37,031 bases of DNA, from NCBI GenBank assembly GCA_903882995.1, contig CAIRZE010000044.1, positions 1 to 37,031 of the forward strand, in the 5' to 3' direction. Below the pieces are notes generated by a model, which worked only from the letters and a program-made list of their open reading frames with translations, was not told the DNA's origin and did no database searches. Within the stretch, counting starts at the first letter, position 1. Each line of letters opens with the position of its first letter. The position numbers were made by a program, and so were the translations under genes. Below are positions 10,856 to 21,176 of the stretch, piece after piece. This DNA comes from an uncultured Candidatus Competibacteraceae bacterium (GTDB lineage Bacteria; Pseudomonadota; Gammaproteobacteria; Competibacterales; Competibacteraceae).

Positions 10856-11172
10856 GGGCTATTGAATATCTAATTCATCTAATACCGAAGTAAACACGAG
10901 TAGATTAACTGTGACAGTAATTAAATATCAGATTTTTCCCATGATACTAAATACAAATCTAGCTTACGAAACGCACTAAGTACACGTTGTGTATGGGTTT
11001 ATAGTACAAACCTTACAAGATGTATCAAACAGTCTAATTGAGCTCAGCTGTTAGTATATAGATTATTATTCCATTAAAATTTAGGATTATTAATATTTGT
11101 TAGCAGAAAATCCATCCATTTGAGCATAGTAGATTGCGATAATAGTGGATTGCAATAAAAGAAAGGTGAATC

Positions 11173-11685
11173 ATGCCTGTAGAAAAACTTTCTAACAAGT
11201 ATCTCTACAAATTAGCTAAAGAAGTTAGCAGATATCTACGGGCTCGTAACCTGAAATTGGTAACTGCTGAATCCTGCACAGGGGGATGGATCGCTAAAGT
11301 TGTTACCGATATTCCTGGTAGTTCTGAATGGTTTGATCATGGTTTGGTCACTTACAGTAATACTGCTAAGATTGACTTATTAGGTGTTAGAGAGGCGACC
11401 ATTAATAAATATGGTGCGGTCAGCAATGAAGTCGTCACTGAAATGGCTACAGGCATAATAAAATGCAGCGCAGCTGGAGCTGCCATTGCTGTTAGTGGTA
11501 TTGCAGGCAATGGAGATGGTACCATGGACAAGCCAGTTGGCACTGTTTATCTTGCCTGGATACTGAATAGTGGTCAGTTGTGTACTGAATGCCACCATTT
11601 TAAGGGTGGACGTGCTGAAGTACGTATTCAGACAGTAGCTACAGCTTTAGAGGGGCTGCTGAGTGCCCTAGCTATTAAGCCGTAA
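11173..11685 (+). CDS. pncC: Nicotinamide-nucleotide amidohydrolase (CinA C-terminal domain type)
   Basis: 'LVTAESCTGGWIAKVVTDIPGSSEWFDHGLVTYSNTAKIDLLGV', 'AIAVSGIAGNGDG', 'KPVGTVYLAW'. Positioned upstream of recA, as in related genomes. Confidence 0.95.
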   Translation: MPVEKLSNKYLYKLAKEVSRYLRARNLKLVTAESCTGGWIAKVVTDIPGSSEWFDHGLVTYSNTAKIDLLGVREATINKYGAVSNEVVTEMATGIIKCSAAGAAIAVSGIAGNGDGTMDKPVGTVYLAWILNSGQLCTECHHFKGGRAEVRIQTVATALEGLLSALAIKP

Positions 11686-11826
11686 TATCTCAAATAGCGG
11701 TAACTATTGAATTTTATTGCACTTATACTCTGCTCTGCATATAATGGTGGTTGTTCAAGGTCGTTAATGTCTAACTTCTTGACGGTAGTATCTAAAAATC
11801 ATGGGCACAATAAAATACTAATTAAC

Positions 11827-11842
11827 CTGTAACTAACCACAG
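11827..11842. promoter_or_regulatory. Candidate LexA/SOS box upstream of recA
   Basis: Perfect CTGT-N8-ACAG: ctgt aactaacc acag, 215 bp upstream of the recA ATG. Confidence 0.6.
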
Positions 11843-12057
11843 TTATCCTCGTTACCGAATTTCAGTAAGATGCTATATGAAAAACTATAATATTAATTAA
11901 ATTTACTAAATATTGGATTTGTACCTTTTTATGTTTTCCAGATGCTCTTTCGAAGAGAAGATAAATTGATGAGCTAGTGTGTTACTAGGGTCATCTATAA
12001 GATAGATTCTCACATGATCTACTAACTGCTTAGTCTTCAAAAGCTGGAGAACAAAAA

Positions 12058-13143
12058 ATGGACGATAATAAGAAAAAAGCACTTGCTGGTGCACTAATAC
12101 AGATCGAACGCCAGTTCGGTAAGGGTGCAGTGATGCGATTAGGTGGTACTAGTATTGCTCGTGATATAATGACAGTTTCTACAGGTTCACTGGGGCTGGA
12201 TATCGCACTGGGTATTGGCGGTTTACCACGAGGGAGAGTAACAGAAATCTACGGGCCTGAATCTTCTGGTAAAACTACTCTTGCTTTGCAAGTAATTGCA
12301 GAAACTCAATGCAATAGTGGTTGTGCAGCGTTTATTGATGCTGAACACGCGCTTGATCCAATTTATGCTGCTAAGCTAGGTGTTAACATTGATGATTTGC
12401 TAGTTTCCCAACCTGACACTGGGGAACAGGCACTAGAAATAGCTGATATGCTAGTACGTTCCAGTGCGGTTGACACTGTAGTAATCGATTCGGTAGCTGC
12501 ACTTACACCAAAAGCCGAGATCGAGGGTTATATGGGTGATTCCCACGTTGGCCTACAGGCCAGACTAATGAGCCAAGCACTGCGCAAACTTACAGTTAAC
12601 ATTAAGCGATCTAATACCCTGGTAATTTTTATAAACCAAATCAGGATGAAGATTGGCGTGATGTTTGGATCACCAGAAACGACTACTGGCGGTAATGCCC
12701 TCAAGTTTTATGCTTCTATACGCCTAGATATTCGCCGAGTTGGTTCCATCAAGAAGGGTGAGAACGTTATTGGTAGCGAGACACGCGTTAAAGTGGTGAA
12801 GAATAAGTTAGCTCCGCCTTTTAAACAGGCTGAGTTTGAGATTTTGTATGGTGAAGGTACATCAAGATTTGGTGAGATCTTAGATCTTGGAGTAAGGATT
12901 GGGCTGATAGATAAATCTGGTGCTTGGTACAGCTATGGTAACAATCGAATAGGGCAAGGGAAAGAAAATGCGCGTACCTATCTTAAGGAAAATCCTGAAT
13001 TAACCAGCGAACTGGAGGATAAGGTTCGATCACATTTTCTAACTCGTCCAGACGCAGTGCAGGTTTCTGATTTATCCGGAGAAAGCGATATTCACACTGA
13101 AATCAGTGGTTCCATTGCAAAGGAATTGGATGCCAAAAACTAA
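12058..13143 (+). CDS. recA: Recombinase RecA
   Basis: '[23 protein letters not shown]', '[16 protein letters not shown]', '[18 protein letters not shown]', '[29 protein letters not shown]'. No intein. Confidence 0.99.
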   Translation: MDDNKKKALAGALIQIERQFGKGAVMRLGGTSIARDIMTVSTGSLGLDIALGIGGLPRGRVTEIYGPESSGKTTLALQVIAETQCNSGCAAFIDAEHALDPIYAAKLGVNIDDLLVSQPDTGEQALEIADMLVRSSAVDTVVIDSVAALTPKAEIEGYMGDSHVGLQARLMSQALRKLTVNIKRSNTLVIFINQIRMKIGVMFGSPETTTGGNALKFYASIRLDIRRVGSIKKGENVIGSETRVKVVKNKLAPPFKQAEFEILYGEGTSRFGEILDLGVRIGLIDKSGAWYSYGNNRIGQGKENARTYLKENPELTSELEDKVRSHFLTRPDAVQVSDLSGESDIHTEISGSIAKELDAKN

Positions 13144-13627
13144 TAATACAGACTTAGTAAGCACTATCATACGCAAAAAGGCACTGAAGTTATTAACCTG
13201 GAGAGAACACTCTAGGCTGGAATTACACCAAAAACTGGTTCAGCGCGGCTTTTTATCTGAGCAAATAGCTCCTGTATTGGATCAGTTAACAGCAACAAAG
13301 TTACTCGATGAAGAGCGATATGCTGAAACCTATGCTTATTCTCGAATTGTCAAAGGCTATGGCCCATTGCGGATTGCTCGTGAACTGCGTGCCCGCGGTA
13401 TCCATGGTGATGTAGTTACTAGTATATTGTTGGCTTTGGATGGCAGCTGGATGTCTAAACTGAGTGAGTTACAAGGCAAAATTTTTAAGAATCTGCCTAC
13501 AACTATCACTGAGAAAATTCAACAAACCCGAGTATTGTATCAATATGGTTTCTCTCTAGATCAGATAGAACAGTTTTTTAAGAAAATGAATAATCGTAAT
13601 ACATCAAATTTGAATCTCGACCAATGA
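13130..13627 (+). CDS. recX: Regulatory protein RecX
   Basis: Tandem RecX three-helix motifs ('[24 protein letters not shown]', '[34 protein letters not shown]'). Overlaps the recA 3' end; ATG at 13130. Confidence 0.92.
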   Translation: MPKTNNTDLVSTIIRKKALKLLTWREHSRLELHQKLVQRGFLSEQIAPVLDQLTATKLLDEERYAETYAYSRIVKGYGPLRIARELRARGIHGDVVTSILLALDGSWMSKLSELQGKIFKNLPTTITEKIQQTRVLYQYGFSLDQIEQFFKKMNNRNTSNLNLDQ

Positions 13628-16290
13628 CCAGCAGCGCAGAAATTCGTAAGTTATTTCTAGATTACTTCAGTAGTCACGGCCATAAAATCGTGGCCAGCAG
13701 CTCGTTGATCCCGATCAAAGATAATACCCTCCTATTCACCAATGCCGGGATGGTGCAGTTCAAGGATGTATTTACAGACCGCGATAATCGCACCTATAAG
13801 CGAGCCACAACGGCACAACGTTGCGTACGCGCTGGAGGGAAACACAATGATCTAGAAAATGTTGGCTACACTACCAGACATCACACTTTCTTTGAGATGT
13901 TGGGTAATTTCAGCTTTGGTGACTACTTTAAACGCGAAGCGATCCACTTTGCTTGGAAATTTTTAGTCAATGTGTTGAATCTACCACCTGATAGGTTATG
14001 GGTAACAGTTTATGAAACTGACGATGAGTCATATAAAATATGGGATAAGGAAGTAAAGATTCCCAGAGAACGTATTGCCCGTATCGGAGACAAGCCGGGT
14101 GGTAAGCTATATGAAAGTGATAACTTTTGGGCTATGGGCGACACTGGACCGTGCGGACCTTGCTCAGAAATCTTCTATGATCACGGCCCAGAATTTATTG
14201 GTTATCCACCAGGTACATACAAGGCAGATGGCGACCGCTATGTTGAAATTTGGAACTTGGTATTCATGCAGTTCGAACGAAATGCTGATGGCGATCTGAA
14301 GCTGTTGCCAAAGCCCTCAGTTGATACAGGCATGGGTCTGGAAAGGCTGACTACTGTCATTCAGGGTGTACATAGCAATTACGAGATTGATCTGTTTAAA
14401 AATTTGATTAGGGCTGCGGCCGAGGCAACCGGTACACAAGATCTTCAGTCTAGTTCACTACGTGTGATCGCTGATCACATCAGAGCAACCGCTTTTTTGA
14501 TAACCGACGGCGTGTTGCCTTCAAATGAAGGACGGGGTTATGTGCTACGGAGGATTATGCGCCGTGCTATCCGACATGGTTATAAGTTGGGAGCCAGTGG
14601 CAGTTTTTTCTATAAATTAGTTGCACCATTTGCTGTAGAGATGGGTACTGCTTACCCTGAACTAATTATAGCCCAAGATCAAGTGACTCGTGTAATCCTT
14701 GAAGAGGAAGAGCGTTTTGCAGACACACTCAATAATGGGATGCAGTTGCTAGGGGAAAAAATCGGACAATTATCAAGCCTGACCATTCCTGGAGATATAA
14801 TTTTTAAACTCTATGACACTTATGGATTTCCAGTAGATCTGATTGCAGATATCGCTAGAGAACGTGGGTTACATGTAGACTATATCGGCTTCGAACAAGC
14901 GATGGGAGTCCAGCGTGAAAGGTCTCGTACCTACAGTCACTTTAGTAGTTCTTGTACAGCACGTAAAATTAATTGGGAATGTATTGTATCAACTAATTTT
15001 GATGGCTATGATCGAATTGAAGAGGATGCTACCGTAATTGCGCTGTTCTGTAGCAATCAGCCTGTCGATGAGATAAGTGCTGGTAAGGAGGGAATTGTAG
15101 TATTGGACCGCACGCCGTTTTACGCTGAGTCCGGTGGCCAAGTTGGCGATACCGGCTGGATACGTGCTAACTGTCTCGAGTTTGAAGTCTGTGATACACA
15201 GAAACAGGATGGCAGGGTTTTTAGTCATATTGGCGTACTGAAGATCGGTCATCTACAGCGGGGAGACAAGATACTCGCTCAAGTGGATATTGCTAAACGT
15301 CAAGCTACCACATTGCACCACTCTTCTACTCATTTACTACATGCGGCTTTGCGTCTGATATTAGGCAGTCACGTCACTCAAAAAGGTTCTCTAGTGGATC
15401 CGCAAAGGTTACGATTTGATTTCTCTCACTTTGAGCCAATTAGCAACGAGCAATTTGAAGCTATCGAGCGTTTGGTTAATGCTCAAATTCGCGGTAATGC
15501 TTCTGTTGAGATAACGATCATGACGCCAGAGCAAGCGGTAGCTACTGGTGCGTTAGCGCTTTTCAGTGAAAAATATGGTGACATGGTACGAGTATTGCGG
15601 ATTGGTGAATTTTCTATAGAGATATGTGGAGGTACTCACGTCCACCGTGTTGGTGAAATCGGGTTTCTTAAGATTATCTCTGAAATTGGAGTAGCAGCCG
15701 GGGTGCGGCGCATTGAAGCAGTAGCTGGTGGACGTGCACTGGACTACATTGCTTCACTACAGGATCGTGAGCGCCAGGTCGCTAAACTAGTTAAAGGTGG
15801 CAGCAACAATTTTCCAGATAAGATTTCTCAGCTTGTTAACAGAGTCAAGAATTTAGAAATGGAAATTGAGCAACTTAAATGTAGGCTAAAGGCCAGTAAC
15901 CGGGATTCTGCTAATCTATTGAGCAAGGTAATAGATATTGATGGCATTAAAGTGTTAGCCGCTCGACTGGAAGGTGCTGATGCTAAAGCTTTACGTGAGG
16001 CAGTCGATAGCTACAAGGAACAACTTAATACGGCAGTAGTAGTACTAGCTGCAGTCGAGAATAACAAGGTAAGAATTATAGCAGGTGTGACGACAATGGA
16101 AACACAGCGTATCAGAGCTTTTGACCTTGTCAACTTTGTTGCCAGACAGGTTGGTGGAAAGGGAGGGGGACGCCCAGATCTAGCTCATGCAGGAGGAACT
16201 GATCCTACTAAACTTGATGAAAGTCTCCGTTCTATACCAGAGTGGATACACAAACAGCTGACATGCGCCCGCCATGATTGTACCGGTTAA
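13624..16290 (+). CDS. alaS: Alanyl-tRNA synthetase
   Basis: 'SAEIRKLFLDYFSSHGH', 'TNAGMVQFKDVF', 'QRCVRAGGKHNDLENVGYT', C-terminal 'GGKGGGRPDLAHAGGTDP', 'CGGTHVHRVGEIG'. ATGA overlap with recX. Confidence 0.99.
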   Translation: MTSSAEIRKLFLDYFSSHGHKIVASSSLIPIKDNTLLFTNAGMVQFKDVFTDRDNRTYKRATTAQRCVRAGGKHNDLENVGYTTRHHTFFEMLGNFSFGDYFKREAIHFAWKFLVNVLNLPPDRLWVTVYETDDESYKIWDKEVKIPRERIARIGDKPGGKLYESDNFWAMGDTGPCGPCSEIFYDHGPEFIGYPPGTYKADGDRYVEIWNLVFMQFERNADGDLKLLPKPSVDTGMGLERLTTVIQGVHSNYEIDLFKNLIRAAAEATGTQDLQSSSLRVIADHIRATAFLITDGVLPSNEGRGYVLRRIMRRAIRHGYKLGASGSFFYKLVAPFAVEMGTAYPELIIAQDQVTRVILEEEERFADTLNNGMQLLGEKIGQLSSLTIPGDIIFKLYDTYGFPVDLIADIARERGLHVDYIGFEQAMGVQRERSRTYSHFSSSCTARKINWECIVSTNFDGYDRIEEDATVIALFCSNQPVDEISAGKEGIVVLDRTPFYAESGGQVGDTGWIRANCLEFEVCDTQKQDGRVFSHIGVLKIGHLQRGDKILAQVDIAKRQATTLHHSSTHLLHAALRLILGSHVTQKGSLVDPQRLRFDFSHFEPISNEQFEAIERLVNAQIRGNASVEITIMTPEQAVATGALALFSEKYGDMVRVLRIGEFSIEICGGTHVHRVGEIGFLKIISEIGVAAGVRRIEAVAGGRALDYIASLQDRERQVAKLVKGGSNNFPDKISQLVNRVKNLEMEIEQLKCRLKASNRDSANLLSKVIDIDGIKVLAARLEGADAKALREAVDSYKEQLNTAVVVLAAVENNKVRIIAGVTTMETQRIRAFDLVNFVARQVGGKGGGRPDLAHAGGTDPTKLDESLRSIPEWIHKQLTCARHDCTG

Positions 16291-16423
16291 TTCTAGAGAG
16301 TCTGCTCTTTTATTTTCTTTATATGATATCTAAATGCGAAATGGGTATTTTGTGGAGATCATTGATTTTTGTTTGTATTTAAGCCTCTTATACTTAAATT
16401 ATGGTTAATAATATACATACATG

Positions 16424-16446
16424 TACATGCTTTTTTAAAGCATGTA
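16424..16446. terminator. Perfect 10-bp inverted repeat between alaS and lysC (possible terminator)
   Basis: TACATGCTTT-TTT-AAAGCATGTA: perfect stem with a 3-nt loop in the intergenic region. No downstream T-run. Confidence 0.4.
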
Positions 16447-16488
16447 TCGTATCAAATCAATACAATGAGCTTTTAATGGCATTGCATT

Positions 16489-17721
16489 ATGTCGCTTATC
16501 GTCCAAAAATATGGTGGTACCTCATTAGGCAGTCTTGAGCGTATCGAGGAAGTCGCAAAGAAAGTGATTGGATGGCATGAGCGCGGCCATCAGATTATGG
16601 TTGTCGTGTCAGCAATGAGTGGCGAGACAGACCGATTGGTAAAATTAGCTAGAGGTATTACATTTCGCCCAAATCCGCGGGAACTTGACGTTTTACTAGC
16701 TACAGGCGAGCAAGTCACTATGGCGCTTCTATGCATAGCTCTGGAGAAGCGTGGTTGCACAGCCCGCTCCTATACTGGTGGACAAGTGCGAATCCTTACA
16801 GATAGCTCATTTAATAAGGCACGAATTCGTGATATCCAGATGGATGCTATCCGCTCTGATCTGGACACTGGGCTGATTGTCGTTGTTGCTGGATTTCAGG
16901 GTGTTGATGAGGAAGGTAACATAACTACTCTAGGACGCGGCGGTTCCGACACCACTGGTGTGGCATTAGCTGCTGCCCTCAAGGCAAAAGAGTGCCAAAT
17001 CTACACTGATGTTGATGGTATCTACACTACTGACCCTCGTGTTGTCCCTGACGCTCGCCGCCTGAATCGTATAACATTTGAGGAAATGTTGGAAATGGCC
17101 AGCTTAGGTTCTAAGGTATTGCAAATCCGCTCAGTGGAGTTTGCTGGCAAGCATAATGTCCCATTACGTGTACTATCGACCTTCAAGGAAGGTCCAGGTA
17201 CATTGATCACTTTTGAGGAAGAATTAGTGTCTGAACCTATGGAGAAAGTGCTAATTTCTGGTATCGCCTTTAACCGCGATGAAGCAAAGATCACCATACT
17301 GGGTGTACCAGACCGACCAGGTATTGCTTTTAACATTCTAGGACCAATATCTGATGCTAATATAGAAGTGGATATGATCATTCAGAATGTCGGACGGGAC
17401 AACACTGCAGATTTTACCTTTACTGTGCACCGTAATGATTACGAGCGTACTTTAGAAATTCTGCGTGAACACACTTCTCGGATGGGAGCTCGTGAAGTAT
17501 CTGGTGATAACAAGATTGCTAAGCTGTCCCTGGTAGGTATCGGGATGCGCTCCCACGCTGGCGTGGCCAGCCAGATGTTCCAAGCATTAGCGAAAGAAAT
17601 GATTAACATCCGTATGATTACAACCTCTGAGATTAAGATTTCTGTAGTTGTAGATGAAAAATACCTAGAACTTGGTGTCCGAGCCCTACACGAGGCGTTC
17701 GATCTCGCTAAATCGTCCTGA
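16489..17721 (+). CDS. lysC: Aspartate kinase
   Basis: 'LIVQKYGGTSLGSLERIEEVA', 'TTLGRGGSDTTGVALAAAL', tandem ACT domains in the C-terminal part. Confidence 0.97.
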   Translation: MSLIVQKYGGTSLGSLERIEEVAKKVIGWHERGHQIMVVVSAMSGETDRLVKLARGITFRPNPRELDVLLATGEQVTMALLCIALEKRGCTARSYTGGQVRILTDSSFNKARIRDIQMDAIRSDLDTGLIVVVAGFQGVDEEGNITTLGRGGSDTTGVALAAALKAKECQIYTDVDGIYTTDPRVVPDARRLNRITFEEMLEMASLGSKVLQIRSVEFAGKHNVPLRVLSTFKEGPGTLITFEEELVSEPMEKVLISGIAFNRDEAKITILGVPDRPGIAFNILGPISDANIEVDMIIQNVGRDNTADFTFTVHRNDYERTLEILREHTSRMGAREVSGDNKIAKLSLVGIGMRSHAGVASQMFQALAKEMINIRMITTSEIKISVVVDEKYLELGVRALHEAFDLAKSS

Positions 17722-17855
17722 GTAATTTTAATTGTATTAGGTTGATCTGCCAGCGTAGACTGCTGGGATTTGGATAGGATAGTTTATTATAAGCGCGGAG
17801 AATTCATAACCGCGATATGACCTGATTTTTGATGGAGAACACGGAGTAGCTTGAT

Positions 17856-18062
17856 ATGTTGATTCTGACGCGCAGAGTTGGAGAAACGCTGATGATCGGT
17901 GATGAAGTAACTGTTACCGTTCTGGGCGTAAAGGGGAATCAGGTCCGCATTGGGGTCAATGCGCCAAAAGATATTGCAGTACATCGCGAGGAAATATATG
18001 AAAGGATCAAGCGCGAACAGGACAGTGCAGCTACTGACAACAGTTTGCAGCCAGAAAACTAG
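17856..18062 (+). CDS. csrA: Carbon storage regulator CsrA
   Basis: '[51 protein letters not shown]'. Confidence 0.98.
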   Translation: MLILTRRVGETLMIGDEVTVTVLGVKGNQVRIGVNAPKDIAVHREEIYERIKREQDSAATDNSLQPEN

Positions 18063-18140
18063 AGATTTTAACTTTACCTGAAAGATTGCAAACGTTATCC
18101 TTATCACCATCAGATAGTAGTTGCTGTTTGAGCATTCCTT

Positions 18141-18230
18141 GGAGAGATGGCCGAGTGGCTGAAGGCGCTCCCCTGCTAAGGGAGTATGGGGGTATAAACT
18201 CCATCGAGGGTTCGAATCCCTCTCTCTCCG
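18141..18230 (+). tRNA. tRNA-Ser(GCT)
   Basis: GGAGAGA/TCTCTCC acceptor, long variable arm, anticodon loop CTGCTAA, T-arm GGTTCGAATCC. No encoded CCA. Downstream of csrA, as in many Gammaproteobacteria. Confidence 0.95.
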
Positions 18231-18302
18231 TCAGCTTATCGAGAAGATATGTAGAATTGACAATAATCGGATCAGTCTACATAATCCACTCCTTGAAGCG
18301 AA

Positions 18303-18376
18303 GCGCCCGTAGCTCAGTTGGATAGAGTACCTGGCTACGAACTAGGGGGTCGGGAGTTCGAATCTCTCCGGGCGCG
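18303..18376 (+). tRNA. tRNA-Arg(ACG)
   Basis: GCGCCCG/CGGGCGC acceptor, D-arm TAGCTCAGTTGGATAGAGTA, anticodon loop CTACGAA, T-arm GAGTTCGAATC. No encoded CCA. Confidence 0.95.
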
Positions 18377-18640
18377 CTATTTAACTTGCTCGAGATTTAG
18401 GTGATATTATTTATTAACTTGGTATCTGGGATGGATATTACTCGCTTTGTGGTCATAACTAGGTTATGGTTAATATTCAGGATATGAAGTTCCCATATGA
18501 TTCCCTCAACTAGTAGTTACTGTATGTTGTTTTGAAAAGAAATATAAATCCGGAAATAGCCTGCCTGTATTCAATACTTACTCAGCCTATGCACCTTCTT
18601 GAGTCAAAGGTTCGGGAAAAATCCAGATGGCTATGTGTAT

Positions 18641-19207
18641 ATGATTGAAGAAGTTACCTATCTGACTAATCAGTTCTTGATTGCAATGCCGATGCTAGCT
18701 GATTCGAATTTTTACCAGACTGTGACATATATCAGCGAGCATAACAATAAAGGCGCAATGGGTATGGTCATCAATCGACCATTACAATTATCTATCCGAC
18801 ATCTGTTAGACCATCTGAACATCAAGACTGATCGTCCAGACCTTTCTTCTCTACCTGTATACCATGGTGGCCCTGTCCAACCAGAACAGGGGTTTGTCAT
18901 TCACAGCCCAGTCGGTCAATGGAAAGCAACTCTGAAAATTAATAACCAGATTGGTATTACCACTTCCCGTGATATTCTACAAGCAATAGCATGTAGAGAA
19001 GGGCCAGAACACATGCTAGTTATTCTCGGCTATGCTGGATGGGGGCCTGGGCAATTGGAACTGGAACTTGTGAATAACGCATGGTTATCAACTCCTTCCG
19101 ATTGCGACATCCTTTTTTTCAAGTCCAGCTCACAGCGCTGGCTCGCTGCTGCGTCTCTGCTGGGAGTAGACTTAAATCTGCTGTCTGCCAATGTCGGTCA
19201 CTCCTGA
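18641..19207 (+). CDS. yqgE: YqgE/AlgH family protein (DUF179)
   Basis: 'LTNQFLIAMPMLADSNFYQTVTYISEHNNKGAMGMVINRPL', 'VYHGGPVQPEQGFVIHS', 'ILGYAGWGPGQLELEL'. ATG at 18641 preferred over the TTG-type start at 18599. Confidence 0.94.
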   Translation: MIEEVTYLTNQFLIAMPMLADSNFYQTVTYISEHNNKGAMGMVINRPLQLSIRHLLDHLNIKTDRPDLSSLPVYHGGPVQPEQGFVIHSPVGQWKATLKINNQIGITTSRDILQAIACREGPEHMLVILGYAGWGPGQLELELVNNAWLSTPSDCDILFFKSSSQRWLAAASLLGVDLNLLSANVGHS

Positions 19208-19700
19208 TCGTGGATTAGAAACAGATTCCATATCTACTGGTAACTTACTTGCTACATGTCGGTTGGTCTTGTGTTTTGATTTTGGGTTTTACCGCATCGG
19301 AGTCGCAGTCGGAGAGACAGTTACTGGATCTGTGCATGCACTTTGTACCACTTCGAACCTGCGAAAACGAGTTCCTGATTGGGATACTATCATTCAGCTT
19401 ATATCTGAATGGCAACCGGATTGGTTGGTGGTCGGGGTCCCTCGCCATTCCGACGGTACTTCTAGTGCTATTACGAAAGCTGCTATCGGTTTCAGCAAGC
19501 AATTACACACGCGCTTCTGCCTACCGGTATCCACTATTGATGAACATTTATCCTCTTGGGAAGCAAAACAGCAATTTTATACTCAGCAGTGTTCTAATAA
19601 CCACCACCGCCGGCGAAATGTTGGACTGGATGCTAGAGCAGCAGCTGTCATCTTAGAAAGCTGGCTCAACCAAATTGGAGACTCTTCAGATAATGCGTGA
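19191..19700 (+). CDS. ruvX: RNase H-like Holliday junction resolvase-family protein YqgF/RuvX
   Basis: 'LCFDFGFYRIGVAVGETVTGS', 'PDWLVVGVPRHSDGTSS', 'LPVSTIDEHLSSWEAKQQF', 'GLDARAAAVILESWL'. Sits between yqgE and pyrR. Confidence 0.9.
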   Translation: MSVTPDRGLETDSISTGNLLATCRLVLCFDFGFYRIGVAVGETVTGSVHALCTTSNLRKRVPDWDTIIQLISEWQPDWLVVGVPRHSDGTSSAITKAAIGFSKQLHTRFCLPVSTIDEHLSSWEAKQQFYTQQCSNNHHRRRNVGLDARAAAVILESWLNQIGDSSDNA

Positions 19701-20196
19701 AGCTGAGTTACTTATTGAGGCGATGACTGTAAAGTTACGCTATCTACTAGCACGGCGTGGTATCTCCGAACCAGCACTAGTAGGCGTTCACACAGGCGGT
19801 GTTTGGATTGCAGAACAGCTAAGAAAGCGATTAGATCTCACTACGCCTCTTTGTCGTTTAGATGTCTCTTTCTACCGCGATGATTTTAGCCGTATCGGTG
19901 TAAACCCACAGATATGTCCGTCGGAACTACCTTTTGATGTGGATGGCCGTGATTTGGTGCTAGTTGATGATGTACTTCATACTGGTCGTACCATAAGGGC
20001 TGCTCTTAACGAACTATTCGATTACGGTAGACCGGCTTCGGTGCTGCTAGCAGTACTAGTAGATCGCGGCGGTAGAGAGCTACCGATAGAGGCTAATGTC
20101 TCTGGCTCCCGCTTAGAATTGCCTGCTGATAGTCACATCCAGTTGCTAGGCCCTGAACCACTACAACTCCTGATTCAGAACGTATCAAGTACATGA
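19693..20196 (+). CDS. pyrR: Bifunctional PyrR: pyr operon regulator / uracil phosphoribosyltransferase
   Basis: PRPP loop '[44 protein letters not shown]'. Confidence 0.94.
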   Translation: MREAELLIEAMTVKLRYLLARRGISEPALVGVHTGGVWIAEQLRKRLDLTTPLCRLDVSFYRDDFSRIGVNPQICPSELPFDVDGRDLVLVDDVLHTGRTIRAALNELFDYGRPASVLLAVLVDRGGRELPIEANVSGSRLELPADSHIQLLGPEPLQLLIQNVSST

Positions 20197-21176
20197 ATGC
20201 AGATAATATTCAAATAGATTATCAAGGCCGCCTATTACACTTTCTAAGTTTAGAAGGGTTAAATCGTCGACATTTAATGGAAATTTTAGATACCGCTGAG
20301 TCACTGCTTGGGGTAGCTGAACGCCGTGTTAAGAAGCTTCCAACACTGCATGGTAAAACCGTCGTTAACCTGTTTTTCGAAGCAAGTACTCGCACTCGTA
20401 CTACTTTCGAGTTGGCTGCTAAGCGGTTGTCAGCTGATGTACTTACGTTAAATATCGCTACTTCTTCTGCAATCAAAGGTGAGAGTCTACTTGATACCTT
20501 ACGCAATATTGAGGCAATGCAATGCGATATGTTTATCGTACGTCATGGTCAGAGTGGTGCGGCTGAGTTCATTGCACGTCATGTAAAACCACACATCGCA
20601 GTTTTAAATGCCGGCGATGGTTGTCATTCACACCCTACTCAAGCTATGTTAGATGTATTCACCATTCACCGTCACAAGCCTGATTTTAATAACTTGCAAG
20701 TTGCTATAGTCGGGGACATCCTGTACTCACGTGTTGCCCGTTCCCTGATTCAAGCCCTTAACATACTGGGTGTAACCGATATAAGGGTCGTTGCTCCCCG
20801 GACTTTATTGCCGGTTGCAGTGAATAAGTTGGGTGTAAAAGTGTTCCATAACCCACATGACGGGTTACAGAATGTGGATGTAATCGTGATGCTGCGCTTA
20901 CAGAAGGAACGTATGGAAGGTGCGTTACTACCAAGTAAACAGGAATTCTTTCAGTGTTATGGCCTAACTGAGGAGAGACTAGCCTTGGCAAAGCCGGATG
21001 CTATCGTGATGCACCCTGGTCCGACTAACCGTGGTGTGGAAATAGACTCGCGAGTGGCCGATGGGCCGCAGTCGGTAATCCTAGAACAAGTCACTAACGG
21101 TATAGCTGTACGGATGGCGATAATGTCAATTACTTTGGGCAACCATGCCCGACCAGCTGTTGTGGATAACCTTTGA
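20193..21176 (+). CDS. pyrB: Aspartate carbamoyltransferase catalytic chain
   Basis: '[20 protein letters not shown]', '[12 protein letters not shown]', '[14 protein letters not shown]'. N-terminal extension resembles the Pseudomonas-type enzyme. Confidence 0.97.
   Translation: MNADNIQIDYQGRLLHFLSLEGLNRRHLMEILDTAESLLGVAERRVKKLPTLHGKTVVNLFFEASTRTRTTFELAAKRLSADVLTLNIATSSAIKGESLLDTLRNIEAMQCDMFIVRHGQSGAAEFIARHVKPHIAVLNAGDGCHSHPTQAMLDVFTIHRHKPDFNNLQVAIVGDILYSRVARSLIQALNILGVTDIRVVAPRTLLPVAVNKLGVKVFHNPHDGLQNVDVIVMLRLQKERMEGALLPSKQEFFQCYGLTEERLALAKPDAIVMHPGPTNRGVEIDSRVADGPQSVILEQVTNGIAVRMAIMSITLGNHARPAVVDNL

Noticed and set aside
11906-12094. 62-aa - strand ORF upstream of recA
   Set aside because: Antisense to the recA leader and start, with no family features.
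18086-18325. 79-aa ORF
   Set aside because: Runs directly through the tRNA-Ser(GCT) gene and into the tRNA-Arg; spurious.
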